Source: Parascedosporium putredinis (Eukaryota > Ascomycota > Sordariomycetes > Microascales > Microascaceae). Taken from it: a stretch of 64,000 nt of DNA. This document shows, piece after piece, positions 23,898 through 36,076 of this stretch. The notes under the pieces were generated by a model that worked only from the letters and a program-made list of their open reading frames with translations, had not been told where the DNA came from and ran no database searches. How positions within the stretch are numbered: position 1 is the stretch's first letter; each line of letters opens with the position of its first letter. Location: the NCBI GenBank assembly GCA_949357655.1, contig CASHTG010000011.1:124001-188000 (forward strand), in the 5' to 3' direction. Both the position numbers and the translations under genes were made by a program.

Positions 23898-24960
23898 TTT
23901 GGGTATGGTTTTTGAACTCGGGGTAAGTGTCGCTTGGTGTATGTACGTTTGGGGTGTTGATTGAGGTGTCGTTAGGGTATAGCTATAGTAAGGAGATGGA
24001 TCGGGAAGAGTGATTGGCTGGGTGTAAGTTCAAGACAGGTAGACTTGTGTGTGCAGGCAATGACGGAGTGAATAGTTGTAATGTTCACTGAGGTTTTTAT
24101 AGTTGCTTATGATTCATGTCCTTTTAAACTACAGTCAAGCTGCATTGGGGTTCGAGTTTATATATTAAAAATCTAAATGCCTGATCTAAACTTGGCGACC
24201 CGGTCTTGCATCGTGCATTGTCCCACTAGTATCCACCAAGACCACATCAACGCCTGATTTGTAAGGAGCGTACGATTTCCAATCCGGCCCACTCTGACAA
24301 ACACTCAAGAGGATCCAAGCTCGAGCCGGCCCACACGGACCCAATCACAACCACTGAAACTCCGTGCGCGCTGGGGCTTTGGTGGCAGCGACGCCGGCCC
24401 CGACACTTGAGAAACCATCCCCGCTCCCAGTCCCACCATGTCGTGGCTTTGGTTGGATGTTGACGTAACATGAAATTTGTTATTCAACGTGTCCGGTGGT
24501 CGGTCCGGGGAATGCTCGCGAAGATTAGCCAACTATTTTTCGTCTATCTCTGGGAAGCCCATTTTCCTCAGCAGCTAGATATACCTGCCATGAGAAACTA
24601 GTGATGTCTCTAACATTGATGTATCCTCTATTGGTCAAAGGATGGCTGTGGTAATTCTGTGAGCCATCATAGGCAGACTTAGCCATAAAATGCGCAAGGC
24701 GATACTGTTGTAGATCGAAATAGATTTCGAGTGAACTGGCTCCCATACTTAGTCTAACAGGCAAAACAGCGCGATATAAGGTTTCTAAGATTGTGTTCCG
24801 GACGGTCTTGTACGATGGACGGTGGGGAGGATATTCGGCGTTTATTCGCATTTGTTCAAAATCGCTCGTCAACCCAGGTCGTTGAAATTCAAAAGCATCT
24901 ATGGTCTCCAACTCGGTCGGGTGCTCAAAGCAGTATTCGTCCGCATCGTGTTTTGACTGA
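23898..24960. other. Intergenic (dehydrogenase promoter; CorA-like 3' side)
   Basis: About 1 kb. A 128-codon minus-strand frame at 24525-24911 has no family resemblance; it could be part of the downstream untranslated region of the CorA-like gene. No further feature was seen. Confidence 0.45.
24157..24164 (-). promoter_or_regulatory. TATA-like box of the MDR dehydrogenase gene
   Basis: TATATAAA on the minus strand lies about 260 bases upstream of the start codon at 23897. The match is by consensus only. Confidence 0.35.
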
Positions 24961-27900
24961 CTATCCCCGTTTCTGGGTTACCACGTCACTCCACTGAGCT
25001 GGCGCCTTCTTCCGAGGCTGGAAGTAGGAATGCCACCAAGCGGAGATGGTTTCTCCGCCGTAACCGTAGGTAAAAGCGATAGCGATGACGAGCGCCGTTA
25101 CTGGGACCGCTGTTACCCAGAACAACTTTTGATCCGAGTTCATGTCGCGTATATCCGTCGTATTCATGCCCATAAAACTCGTGACAAAAGACCTAGATCA
25201 ACCCAAAATGAGAATCTCTCAGCTAATTATTCGATTCAAGAGCTCCGATGCGCCTGGCTTCTGTGTGATTTGTGGAAGTGTGTTTTGGTTGAGTTCTCTT
25301 CGCAAAAGCAAAGTTGGGGAAGGAGAGGCGAAGATGGGGCCGACTCACATGGGGAGGAAAAACAACGTCACTACCGTGAACACACGGATAGCCTTGCCGT
25401 GATCTTCTTCGATGATCTCGATGGCCTGCTTGACTTCATTTCGCAACGAGTGAGCCTGCTCATCTAAGACTCGTAGTTGATCTAATCTGTCTAGGAGATC
25501 TTGGTCCGCTTTCTTCCAAAACGCACATTCCTCGCGATGCTGATCCACGCGCCTGACGCTGGTCATTCTAAACGAGCCGGGTTCAAGAAGGCGGAGGTAG
25601 TCACCCGATACTTTCTTCTGTACCTCGGAGATGTGGACTAGGGCATGTAGCTCCTCGTGGAAGTTTTGTATGTCTAGGAATACTCGTTTCTGGGGTCGGT
25701 TCCGGCCGTTGAATCGCAGCACAGAAAGGTAGTGCTTGTAGGCTACCATGGTGTCAATGTCGACGCTGGGCCCGGTATTTGTCTCTTGAGCATCATATTC
25801 TTTACAGGCGCTAGTGCTCCTTGTCTCGACGCTGAATCGCTGTACATTCTTCATCACTGCCAACACAAGAAATTGCAGGTCTACCGATCGAACACTCAGG
25901 CCATCAATTTCGCGTCGCGTGTGGCAAAGGAGGATAATGTCTGATCTCGCCTGTTCGAGGGCATCAAGGGAGGCTTTGGAGGCACTTGCGATCAGTGTCT
26001 TGGTGTCTGCTGCAGCCTTCGCATCCCCGCCCGCTTCTTCGCTCGAGTTCGAGTATACCAATGCATTGGTTAGTCTGAGGTGCTTCGCAAGGAGGATATA
26101 GCTGGCGAGGACGTGGTAGAACGCTGTGGCTAAACTCATGGGAAGCGGCGATGGCGTTAATGCGTCCTCGGCAAACCGATTGGACGGGTTAGCTACGAGG
26201 TAGACGAGTTCTTGAGAAACTGCCGCCACCCGCTCCATGGACATGATGAATTCATTGACAGCCATGTATCCTTTCCAAGTGACAAGGCTTTCCCCGCCCG
26301 TGGTTATGGACTGCGGATCCACGTAGCAGAAGAATGGATCGTCAAAGGATCGAAGGGGTGCACCTTGAGCCAAGACATGTTTGCTTTGTATATGGCTGAG
26401 AAGCTCCGCCAGCGTCTGATACTTTTTCGCAGCCGCACACTCGCCGCATTTGGCCCACGATAAAGTCAACGCGGTATTTCCATTCGATGCGGCTTCGGCT
26501 TGCTGAATCTCGTCGAAATTGCGTATAACCAACCGTGGCGGTCCTACCCGATCATTCGGGCTATGAATACCCGCCCATAGTATTTGCTACATTTTTTTTT
26601 GGGAAAGACTTCATTAGTGTCCGTGTTGTAGGGATTGACGATTACGGAGAAAGACAGAACGGGTAAAAGCTAGGCTCACCTGGCATATTGTGTCAGTGCT
26701 GCCCCAAAGGCTTCTGCAGACCGTATGGGTGGTCTCCTGCTCAGACGCTTTCCCATCAGCGCTGAAAAAGGCCCACATCACTCGATCCGTAACCTGGTAA
26801 AACTTTTGCACCAACCCCCACAAGAGTCGCGAATCGGCACACTTCCCGTCTGGTCGGCTGGCGTCGCGTGCGTGTATGGCGATTCCCGCGGGGTACCATC
26901 TCCGCTCAACACTCTCGGGGTGCCGGGGGCGCTTGGTTCGGTTCCACCGCCCAGGCTCCGCCCTCCCGTCCTCTCGGGAGAAAGGGCTCGTTCTTTCTGC
27001 GGAGATACAAGGGGCCGCCTGCGCAAAAGCTCGGCCTTGCTACATCTAAACCCGTCGTTGTAGGGCCAGCCAAATGTCCCGCTGACGGTACGGTGGTCGA
27101 TTTGCTGAAGCACGATTTGCAGATCTCGGTCAACCTGCTCGGCTGTGCGCTGCATCGGGTGTGTTCGTAGGCGCCACTTGAAGAAAGGCATCGGGTTGGG
27201 TGCAGGCTGTGTCACATCACGCACGTGGTTTTCAGGCTCTCCCGTTTGCAGCGGCTGCGCGGGAACCGTCACTGGCGCAAAATACGTTCTGTTTCTATCG
27301 TATAGAACTAGATCACCAGTGACCACTTCAGGCATCTTTGTCGAGTACGAGGGGTCTACAATGACCTGAGCTTCTGGCCAAGAGGAAGGGTCATTCTTGA
27401 CGTCGCTTCTTGGCTGGTCAGCTAGAGTAGTCTGGGGCCCACCCCAGAGCACAAGTTGTCGCTGTGTGTCAACATCTCCTTTGCTTGCCTGGATGCCGTT
27501 AGTGCCGGCAGGAAAGCTGCCCGCGATCGGAAAACTGGGGGTGGTTGCATCTCTCCTGGTTGTGCTATGATAAGGCAAAGATGGGCTTATACGGAGATCG
27601 GGCGTACGTATGGCAGTGTGAGGGCTGTTGGTATCCTCAAAAGGGGTTCTTGCCTCTTCTTCTGCTTTCGAAGACACTCCTCCGTCAGGGGAGCCAAAGT
27701 ATGAGTTGACGGTTGTCTGAGGTATCCATAGCTGCAGGCGACGGTGGTGGGGATGTCCCACTCTCAGGGCTTTTCGGACGCGAAGGCACGTTATAAGTTT
27801 GCGAACAGGGCTCCACGCCAGAAGATCCATCCTGAGGAACCCAATGTTTGCTACGGTGGTCAGGAACTTGACTGGTCGTGGACGCTTCGATGTCGGTGGC

Positions 27901-30378
27901 TGGTTCTTCCCGCTTTGGAGGGGATGGAGGATGTGTTTCCGAAGGGCCACCGCCCGAAGGCTCTAAGGGAGGTGGTGGAGGGGGCAAGTATTCAGATACG
28001 GCCAACGCGATGAAGGGAGGTCCGTAGGCATAAACTGCGGTGGATGCGAAGGTATATCATAAGTTTGTGAGCCGGGCTCTACGCCAGAATATCCATCCCG
28101 AGGGACGAAATGGTTGTGAAGGTGATCAGGAACTTGATTTGCCGTGGACCCTTCGGTGCCGTTTACTAGTTCTTCCCGCTTTGGAGGGGATGGAGGACGT
28201 GTTGCCGAAGGGCCTCTATCTGAAGGCTCCGAGGGGGCGGTGGAGGGGACGCGTATTAAGATACGGCCAAAGCCATGGACTGTTGTACACAGACATAAAC
28301 TGCGGTGGATGCGAAGGCATGTTATAAGTTTGTGAATAAGGCTCTACGCCTGAATATCCATCCCGAGGGACGAAATGGTTGTGAAGGTGATCAGGAACTT
28401 GACTGGCCGCGGACCCTTCCATGCCGGCGACTGGTCCTTCCCACTTTGGCGGGGGTGGGGGATGCGTTTGGAAAGGGCCTTTGTCTAAAGGCTCTGAGGG
28501 AGGCGGTGGAGGGGGATGTATTCATATAATGCGGTGCCATCCCCCGGGTAGAAATTGTTCTTCTGCTTATAGTTAATTCGCAAAAGGTGGCGACGTGTTC
28601 TTGACGAGGAGAGCATCTCAACCCATCGCTCCGCAGTCAGAGTGTAGCCGAGCGTGTCAACGAGCTCAACATCATCCCCCATTCGCACGCGGGGCTGCCA
28701 ACCCAGCCGCGTGCCTCAAAATACTCTAGTATCATCCCGCCAAGTCAACTTCTCTTCAACATATCACGGATATATAGGTGGTTGTTCGGGAACATACAGC
28801 GAAATTACAGTCCTTTTGGACAGTGACTGAAAACTGGTTGTCGGAGGGGTGATAAAGCTAATCACTTGGAGCTCATCGATGCTGTCAGACGTGTCTCTTG
28901 TGAGAATCGCGTCCCCCATGAGAAACTCCATGTCTACCTGAGCGAACGTGATTAAAATATCTATATTGCTTGGGGTCAGTACATATTCTCCTTCCATACC
29001 AAGATACGTGCCCTTTTCGGACAGTGAAGCGCACCTGAGCCGATGGTGAGGCACCAAAGCTGACGCTCATGAAGAACCTCTTCCCCAGTAGCTATGGATA
29101 GTCTCTGAAGCACCTGCTTAAGCTCTCTTTCGACGCCCGTATCATACCCGTAGAGGCTATGTAACAGTGACCTCCCAGACTGGTAGCTTCCGGTGCGGTT
29201 ATTGCCATCGGTGGCCTCAAGGAAGAGATACGGTAGGGATAAGAAAGTGATCGGGACGGTATCCTGAGAAGAATCACCGCCATAACCTGAAGAACAGCCC
29301 ACATATCTCACTATCTCGCCCGGAGTGACACTGCTTTCTTTGTCTAGCCTGGGACGACCCGTGGTAGAAGAGACGCAATCTTGAAGCGTAGCTATTAAAA
29401 CGGATGTTAGGTGTGGCGAGATGAAGGGGCATGCAAGTGCAATTTTCTGGTGATTAACTGTGGGTTAGAACAACCGGACCCGAATTTTCGTGATACTATT
29501 TGAATTCGGGAAGAAGAGGGCGCAGGGATGTGATTCATTTACCTTCAAGATATCTAGCCGCTGAGAGTGCCGCTTAATATGCCTAGTTTCGCAAAGTATA
29601 TGCCAGAAAGCGTTAATTGTCTACGTACTGCATGAAAACCTAACAAAGACGGCCCCATCATGTAAACAATAAGCTCATTCTCCAACTTACAGCCATAGCG
29701 TGGTTTCCTTTTCCAGAGATTTCAACTGCGAGGCTCCCGGTCCCGTTGCACAAGTCAGAATGACCTTATCCTGGTTAGAAACATGCGACGACAGCTCAAT
29801 ATTGCGGATGACGAAAAGCTGGGTCGTCGTGTTCTCATCCAAATGTACCAATGGCTGGGTCCACGCGCTCGCTTCTTGTCTTGGGCCAAACTGTACGACT
29901 GCATTGGAGCTCTCCCCAGGCTTGGGTTAACTGCAACCGCTTGGAAAGACCGCTTGTTTCAAGCTCAGGATATGTTTTCCGGACACAGGTCTCCCGAGGA
30001 TTGAGGCGGCGGGGGTCTTTGCCGATGGAAATATGTCTTGCCCCCGGTCGTTGCTTACGATAACATGTTCCCGGTAAGGTTTGGATACTGGCTGGTCATA
30101 CTCGGGCGTGGCTTGGCCGCTACTTGTGGGATATGAGCTTCCACTCCGTGCCGGGGAGGATTGTCCCCGCAAATGTGGTCGGGTTTGCCCAGATGTATTA
30201 GAACCTCTTATCGATGGCTCCGGGAGCTTTTCTCTACGCCGGGTATTGCCTCGCGCCGTTCCCAATTTTCCCCGCCTGGCGGCTCGGGAGGCCCATCCGC
30301 AACGAACGCTTGAAACTTTGCGTAGGGAGGAATTTGCTGGGACTTGTTCGAATGGTCGTCATCGTGGTCATCGGCCAT
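24961..30378 (-). CDS. Large CorA-like Mg2+ transporter-family protein with Pro-rich repeats
   Basis: Fungal CorA-like membrane protein with a very long N-terminal region. The last exons are well defined: one ends at 26680, then 26586-25349 and 25192-24961. They give a long helical stalk, then FFLPM|SFVTSFMGMNTTD with the CorA signature GMN, and a second membrane segment (LFWVTAVPVTALVIAIAF), then a short basic tail and TAG at 24961. Upstream in the coding direction lie GIAIHARDASR and SRLLWGLVQKFYQ, common in fungal CorA-like proteins. Three tandem Pro-rich units (about 27.78-28.53 kb) precede this. The N-terminal part probably begins at ATG 30378 (MADDHDDDHSNK), with a donor after 29691. 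Many frame changes occur, for example at G4 26890-26893, so exon limits between 28.5 and 29.7 kb are uncertain. Two adjacent genes are possible but less likely. Confidence 0.68.
27785..28530. repeat. Three tandem ~266-bp repeats inside the CorA-like gene
   Basis: The landmark AAGTTT begins at 27795, 28061 and 28326, giving periods of 266 and 265 bp. The copies share long stretches, such as GGAACTTGA and the Pro-codon tract. On the minus strand each unit encodes a PPPPPP tract, then a PPxPPK segment, then SQVPDH, VPxDGxSGVEP and SQTY. Copies 2 and 3 are the most similar. If the true unit is 89 codons (267 bp), the copies are one and two bases short, which matches the frame changes seen here. 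Confidence 0.8.
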
Positions 30379-32890
30379 ATTAACAGGCTACCTTGACGCC
30401 TCTTAGAGAGAAAGAAAACTATAATAGAATTTCCGGATACCGGATCCGGGGTATGGGCGCTTTGAGAACAAGGGGCGTTTCCCGGCGGGCAGTTTGCCGC
30501 TTCATCTCAATACAAAGCGGGGTTGAAGTCAAGTGCGCGGGGCTGGCTCCTCGAGCTCGAGAGAGAGCAGCCTCACAACCGCGAATCACATGATAAGAGG
30601 AAAGTCGATACTTTTAAGTAGGGGTAACGGAAGATGCTGTGTGTGGCCAATGCACCAAAGCTGCTAAGCCATTTGCTAATCGCGAACTTTCCTGAGAGCT
30701 AAAGAACGGAGTGGGGGAAGAGGCAGAATACGCAAGAGGGATCATGCAATACAATGCGGGGTGACGGAAAACGTACGGGGCGAAGGACAAGGCTGGGAGA
30801 CGGTGACCAGAACGATATGTGGCGCTCAAAGTGAGCACGAGAAGAAGTGGAAAGAAAGCCGACTCGGAAGTGGTTGGTGCGCCCTTATAGACGTAGATAT
30901 GACCCCCATTGTCTCTCCAACAGACCTCGGCAAAGACCTCGTGAATCTGAAGCCGCGAAGCATGTGTGATTTATATCGTGTAGGGTCGGCGCGCGGTTTA
31001 TCTCCGCGGTCCGGTTGACTAGGGCTCCAGAACTGTTGGTGAGCAAGTATGGCTCCCACCAATGGCTACATTTACTGTATGGGAACGGTTGCCATTTTGG
31101 TTATCTATCACATCCAATCTGTCTATGTATGCATGCACCCAGCATCACCCTCTTCCATGCATTCGACGCCGGCGACGAGGACGGTAGCTTCCCCACGACT
31201 CTTGCCACCATTTATTGTCCGTTCGTCCCTCGGTGCTAATGTAAGGTCTTGGTGCCTGCAATAGCGGAAACAATCCCCGACAGTGCACGCGGGACCCTTC
31301 CACCGGAGAAAATTCGAAGGTTTCAGAGCCTTAGGTGCGCCATTAGTCGTCGCAGTTGTCCTCTCCCCAAAACTTGTCAACGAGGAGAGATCGGCGGATG
31401 GCCGAGGGCTCGCAGCGGCTTTCGTCCCAGGCATCGGAGTCGAAGCTATCAAAGCACATGGTCCATCCCGGCTCCGGCAAAATCATGTGGGGCCGGCGGA
31501 AATAACCTTAAGGAAAGTTGTACATTATATTACGGGTGCACTATATCGGGGGTTTGCAATCAGACGTCTGCTTTATCATCCTTTGCATTACTAAAAGACT
31601 CGGTGTCTGGGTAGGAGTCGGCGGATCCATGGATCCTTAATGAATCTGTGCATCCCAAGGGTCCACCCTACTTGATTCCTTGATCCGCTTTGATTGCTCG
31701 AAGCCAGGAGCTCGGAATTTCTCAGCATCGTTGATTAGCAATTGCCAGCTCGAGACCATCGATCCTGCGAAACTTCAACTCGAGCCTGTCTTTTGTGAAA
31801 CAGATTGCGAAAAGAAAACTGGCAAACAAATGCAAGAAGGCACGTTATTCCTGGGCCCTCGGCCATTATTATCCTCAGACTTGGGGCATCTCGAGACTTT
31901 TTGCTCCTTAATCCACCCCTGAACTGAAAAATCCGAGGCCACGAGGCCTTTACCATTTAGCACTCGGTCACCCAACCTTTCCCCTGAGCTTTGATGGGTG
32001 GGCCAGCCAACTCCCCTCGGAGATCTAGGCTCTGTGGGAAGCCGACGATATCGCAAAACTCCCGTAGCCGACAGTCAGTGCGTCGATTTCGCGCACATGA
32101 AGAAAAAACAAAGTACGCTCTCGGAATTTACCCGGAGCATTCATCCTCGGCGCACGCGTGCGCGATATTGCCCTCGGCCGCTGTTATTGAGGAGATAAAG
32201 TACCGCGATGGTAGACCCTGCGGGAAGAGAAAACTAAACTCCCCTCGAGGGGGACCGTCCCCTCATGTCGTGGAACGATTCTATTAACCAAGCATGCGCA
32301 CCGGATTACCCTGCGCCTCAACCTTTTCCAACAAAAACCCCGCAAGGGTTTGGGTATCATTAAGGCTGGCCTTCGCCTCCCGCCGAAACGGGTCCCCGAA
32401 TCCTTTTGGGCCTGCGCCATGCCCGCACAATGGCAGCAGGACTGCGGCGCTGCACTTAGCCGATTGGCCGGGGGCTAGGCGGCCGGACCTAAAACGCAAC
32501 TTTTTATAGAGAAACCAACCAACACCACTTTATGCTCAATATAGAACAATCGCTTAGGGGGAAATGGGTAGGGACGAACTGAGGAAAGGGCGGCATTGCT
32601 CCTCTGCCAGGTAGCAGCATGCGGGCTTGACGGGGGTAAGACATCTAGGATTGAAGTCGGCATGGGGTATAATAGCCAGGCCATCCCGCCAAGTCGATAC
32701 CTTCGGCGGTCGCCTGGATGCGAATGTCCTGATTCCGATTTGGTTGCCTGCGTAGACTGCCTTGACACTACATGCAGTGGAGATAAAAACGACCGCACAA
32801 AGAGGCACTTTCTTCAGCTAAACCTCACCCGACGGCGGAAGCGACGAGAAAAAGAAAAGTTCAATAACTGCCCGCCCCGAGAGATACGCC
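30379..32890. other. Divergent intergenic region, no supported gene
   Basis: About 2.5 kb between the starts of the CorA-like gene (-) and the small membrane protein gene (+). Many short frames on both strands, none with family resemblance or splice support. It must contain both promoters; no clear element was assigned. Confidence 0.45.
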
Positions 32891-33552
32891 ATGAGGCCCA
32901 GAGTTTCCGATTTCGATGGCTTGGAGCAGGTCATCTTCCGAATAATAGCGGTGTCGTTGGGAGTTGCTATGCTATGCCTCTACATCTATGAAACGGTCCA
33001 GTTTGGACTGGTCATCTTCCTAGGCTTCGCGTCGGTACGTTGGATCGAAAGGCGCCAAAAAGAAAATTCGCAGATTCACGCGAAAGAACCTGTGAGACGC
33101 TGACCAGATGTGCTTTCGGCATTAGGCCCCATGGACCATTCTCTACAACACCGCCGAGGCACTGCTGCTCTTCGACAAAAGCCGGCGCATGGGCCGACCG
33201 CCGCCGTGGCTCTACGCCTGCTTGGAGCTCACCAGCATGTTCTTAACCGCCACGTCGGGCGTGTGGACGCTCTTTGTTGGATTTATGGAAGGGACAACGT
33301 ATAGCCACGCGCGGATGGCGACGGCCGGAGCCATGAACTTTGGCCTGGCGTAAGTGCATACCCTGGGGAACGGCGCGGAAATTTCCCGGCGTCCGGCCGG
33401 CGTGGACTTCGTGTCCAACATGGAGGGAAAATGAGTGCTAACGCGAGTTCCTGTCTTTCAGAGCTATGCACCTCGTCTTCTTCTTTTGGGTGGGCGAGTG
33501 CTTCGGATGCATTCCGGATCCCGAAGCCAACGATACCTTGCTGAAGCGCTAA
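32891..33552 (+). CDS. Small multi-pass membrane protein, unknown function
   Basis: A 152-residue integral membrane protein with no family name that I recognise. Exons: 32891-33034, 33126-33349, 33462-33552, all GT-AG and in phase with no frame break. Predicted features in order: a short acidic N-terminus (MRPRVSDFDGLEQ), a first long hydrophobic segment (about residues 14-48) that may be two helices, a hydrophilic loop with KSRRMGRPPP, a third segment (YACLELTSMFLTATSGVWTLFVG), a loop, and a fourth segment (AMHLVFFFWVGECFG) close to the C-terminus. It ends with DTLLKR. Intact splicing and a clean hydrophobicity pattern support a real gene. Confidence 0.7.
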
Positions 33553-36076
33553 GACTTTCTTATTATTATCTGTCGATATTATTGCTCTTAACTTCTTGAA
33601 GCCGGAGATATCCGAGTAGCGATGGCCTTGGTACGATTGTCGTAGCTAACGATTATGTTTGGGGGCATCTGGAAGAGCCGAACGGGAGCCGAGGATATGC
33701 GTATGCATGGGCCCATGGAGTTTTTGGATCGAGACTCGTTCCGCCATTTTCTGTTATCAGCGTTTTATACCCTTTTGAAGAACTATAGAGAACTGGGAGA
33801 CTAGATTTACGTCTTCCTTCCACTTTGCAGCATTAAACTAGGCACGGCTGTTGCCTGACGTAGTCGCTTCAATCTTTCATCATCGGTGGCATAAAAGAAA
33901 AAAAGAAAAACGACGAGACGAGCATCGCGAAACATGCCATTCACGCTCTTCGTCTGCTTTTCTTTCGACACGTGTAATCCATTCGTTACCAGCCTCCATT
34001 TTCTCCTCGGAACCCTGTCACCAGGCCTCTACATCCTTACAGTTTTATTTGTATTCAGTGTCCCTGTGGGCAGTCGACACTGGCGCTTGGGTCATGCTGA
34101 CGAGCAACTAGCTAGACATCACTAGCCTTACAGCGTTCCTCAACCTATGCAGAATGACTTCGCTCCTAAACATAATGCCAGCGCTGTCATCAATTCCCGA
34201 TTAAGAAGGGTAATTTGAGATTTTCCGGGCACTTGGTTAAAGTTCAAACCGAAAGGATGCCCAGTGAAGGCCTTTTTTTCCTTTTGCGGAATGCATCACT
34301 CGTCTGTGGATCCACGATAGATATTGATTGGCCGTCTGACTGCAATGTTGGATGCGGGTCCGTAAAAGACTCGTCGCCTTGGCCTTTCCAATGATTATTT
34401 TGCCTTGTAGTCTCTTGTGGGGATGTTCTCAGCCGTCAACGCAAACCTCTCGTTGAATGGATTTTAGTGACTCGCGAGAGTCGGCCATTGTGAGTATCTC
34501 ATTGTGGACTCCTGTTGATAGACAGATGACTCGTGCCCGCGGATGAGCAGAGGCTCCTTAGTAGTCCCCTTTACTACTCAGTGTCACCAGCTAGACCAAG
34601 GGCTCGGCTAATCTCACGCCTAACGGGATCGAAGCTGAGTCGTAGGGAATGCCGTGAACTTGATCCCCATCCGTAGGAATGCGGGAACGCCCTCACAATG
34701 GAAGACGTGTTCGGGGGTATCATCTCAAGCGTCCCATTGGGCCATATCACAATCGACTATCCTAGAGCGATTTTTCCCTGCGGCCTTCCTAGGTCATTAT
34801 GGACTTTGCTCCCACTACTCTATCGAGCGTTTTTGACAAGATTGGTGGCTTATTCAACATGAAAGACTCCGAAGTCTACCCTGAACCTGGAACTGGAAAC
34901 GCGCTTGGACTGTGCGAGTGGTAAGTCCAATAACCATAGCTATGCCTGGGACACGAACATGGCCTCCTATAGTTTATACTGGCCGGCCTATACATTCCGT
35001 TGGGTGATAATTCTTGCTCGCTCGATCAGGCCTTGTCGGTATTTCGGGGCTATGACCAGCTCGGACGATGGAAATGCACCGTATTCAATGGCGGGCAGAT
35101 CGAGCACCTCCCCGTTCTTTGCTATTACTTTTTAAATATTTAAGCACCCCACCTCCCCCTTTCACCTCGCCTTCTTCTCTTCGTTCCATGTCTCTCGACT
35201 CCTCATCGCCCTGTGTTGTGGCCAGGCCCATCGCCAAGGTAGCTAGCCCGGTGGCTCGGAACTCGGGTTCGAGATCAGCATACTCTTGGGGTCTGGTCTA
35301 ATCTCCATTTCCCATGTAATCCCCACTCCTTGGTGGAGGGTTGAGGTGGCCGATCTAGCGCCGCCTCGGAGCCGGTAGCTGCGGCTAAACGGTTGTGGGA
35401 GGAGTGGGGCAGCGCCAGGGGTTCTTGAGATACTGGTTCTATTGGATAGTTGTATACAATTTATGACATGACGTTGCGACCTCCCTCACGACGGGTACTT
35501 TCACATTCTGAGCTCGGCGTGCCACCGCCAGTGTATACTGGATTAATTGATGCATTATTCATTGATCCTTAAATCCTGTGAGGGCAGTCTAGACGGAGAG
35601 TCAAGTCGCTGTCCAACCTTTCCCCACGGGGGTCATTCCCTAAATAAGCCATGGGTCCTCGTCTTTGGTCACGGCTTACTGTTCGCCCACGTTCGTTGCC
35701 ACGATGTTGTTGCAACGTGCAACTTGCCGCTTCTGGTTCTGGTGGAGGATCCCCACATCGCCCCGTACAGTGCCGGCTCCTAACCCTGCAGCCTCGTCCC
35801 GAGATGGTGTGTTGTTTCTGCGATGATCTGCCATCGAAGGATCAAGCCATGATGACGGGGGAAAATCTTTTGCTTTTTTGTCTCCACCAAGATGCCGTGG
35901 TCGGCTGTTATCATAGCCGATTTGAGCGAGTCATCGTTTGTCCTGCCTGCGATGTTGGTATAATACACATCCTTAGCCTGCCACACTCTCACCTACGCAA
36001 GACCCGACCCCTGTTGCCACCGCACATGTTGTGAAGTATTACGACGAGGTTTGACAAAATAACGACCTAAGCAAAG
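33553..36076. other. Intergenic, no supported gene
   Basis: About 2.5 kb with only short scattered frames. A T/C-rich stretch at 35137-35190 resembles untranslated leader sequence but precedes no recognisable gene. No transposon ends or tRNA were seen. Confidence 0.45.

Noticed and set aside
23412..23915. 167-codon plus-strand frame
   Set aside because: Antisense shadow of the MDR dehydrogenase gene, which has clear domain motifs and splice sites.
24525..24911. 128-codon minus-strand frame downstream of the CorA-like gene
   Set aside because: No recognised similarity; it could be untranslated sequence. Not enough evidence to call a gene.
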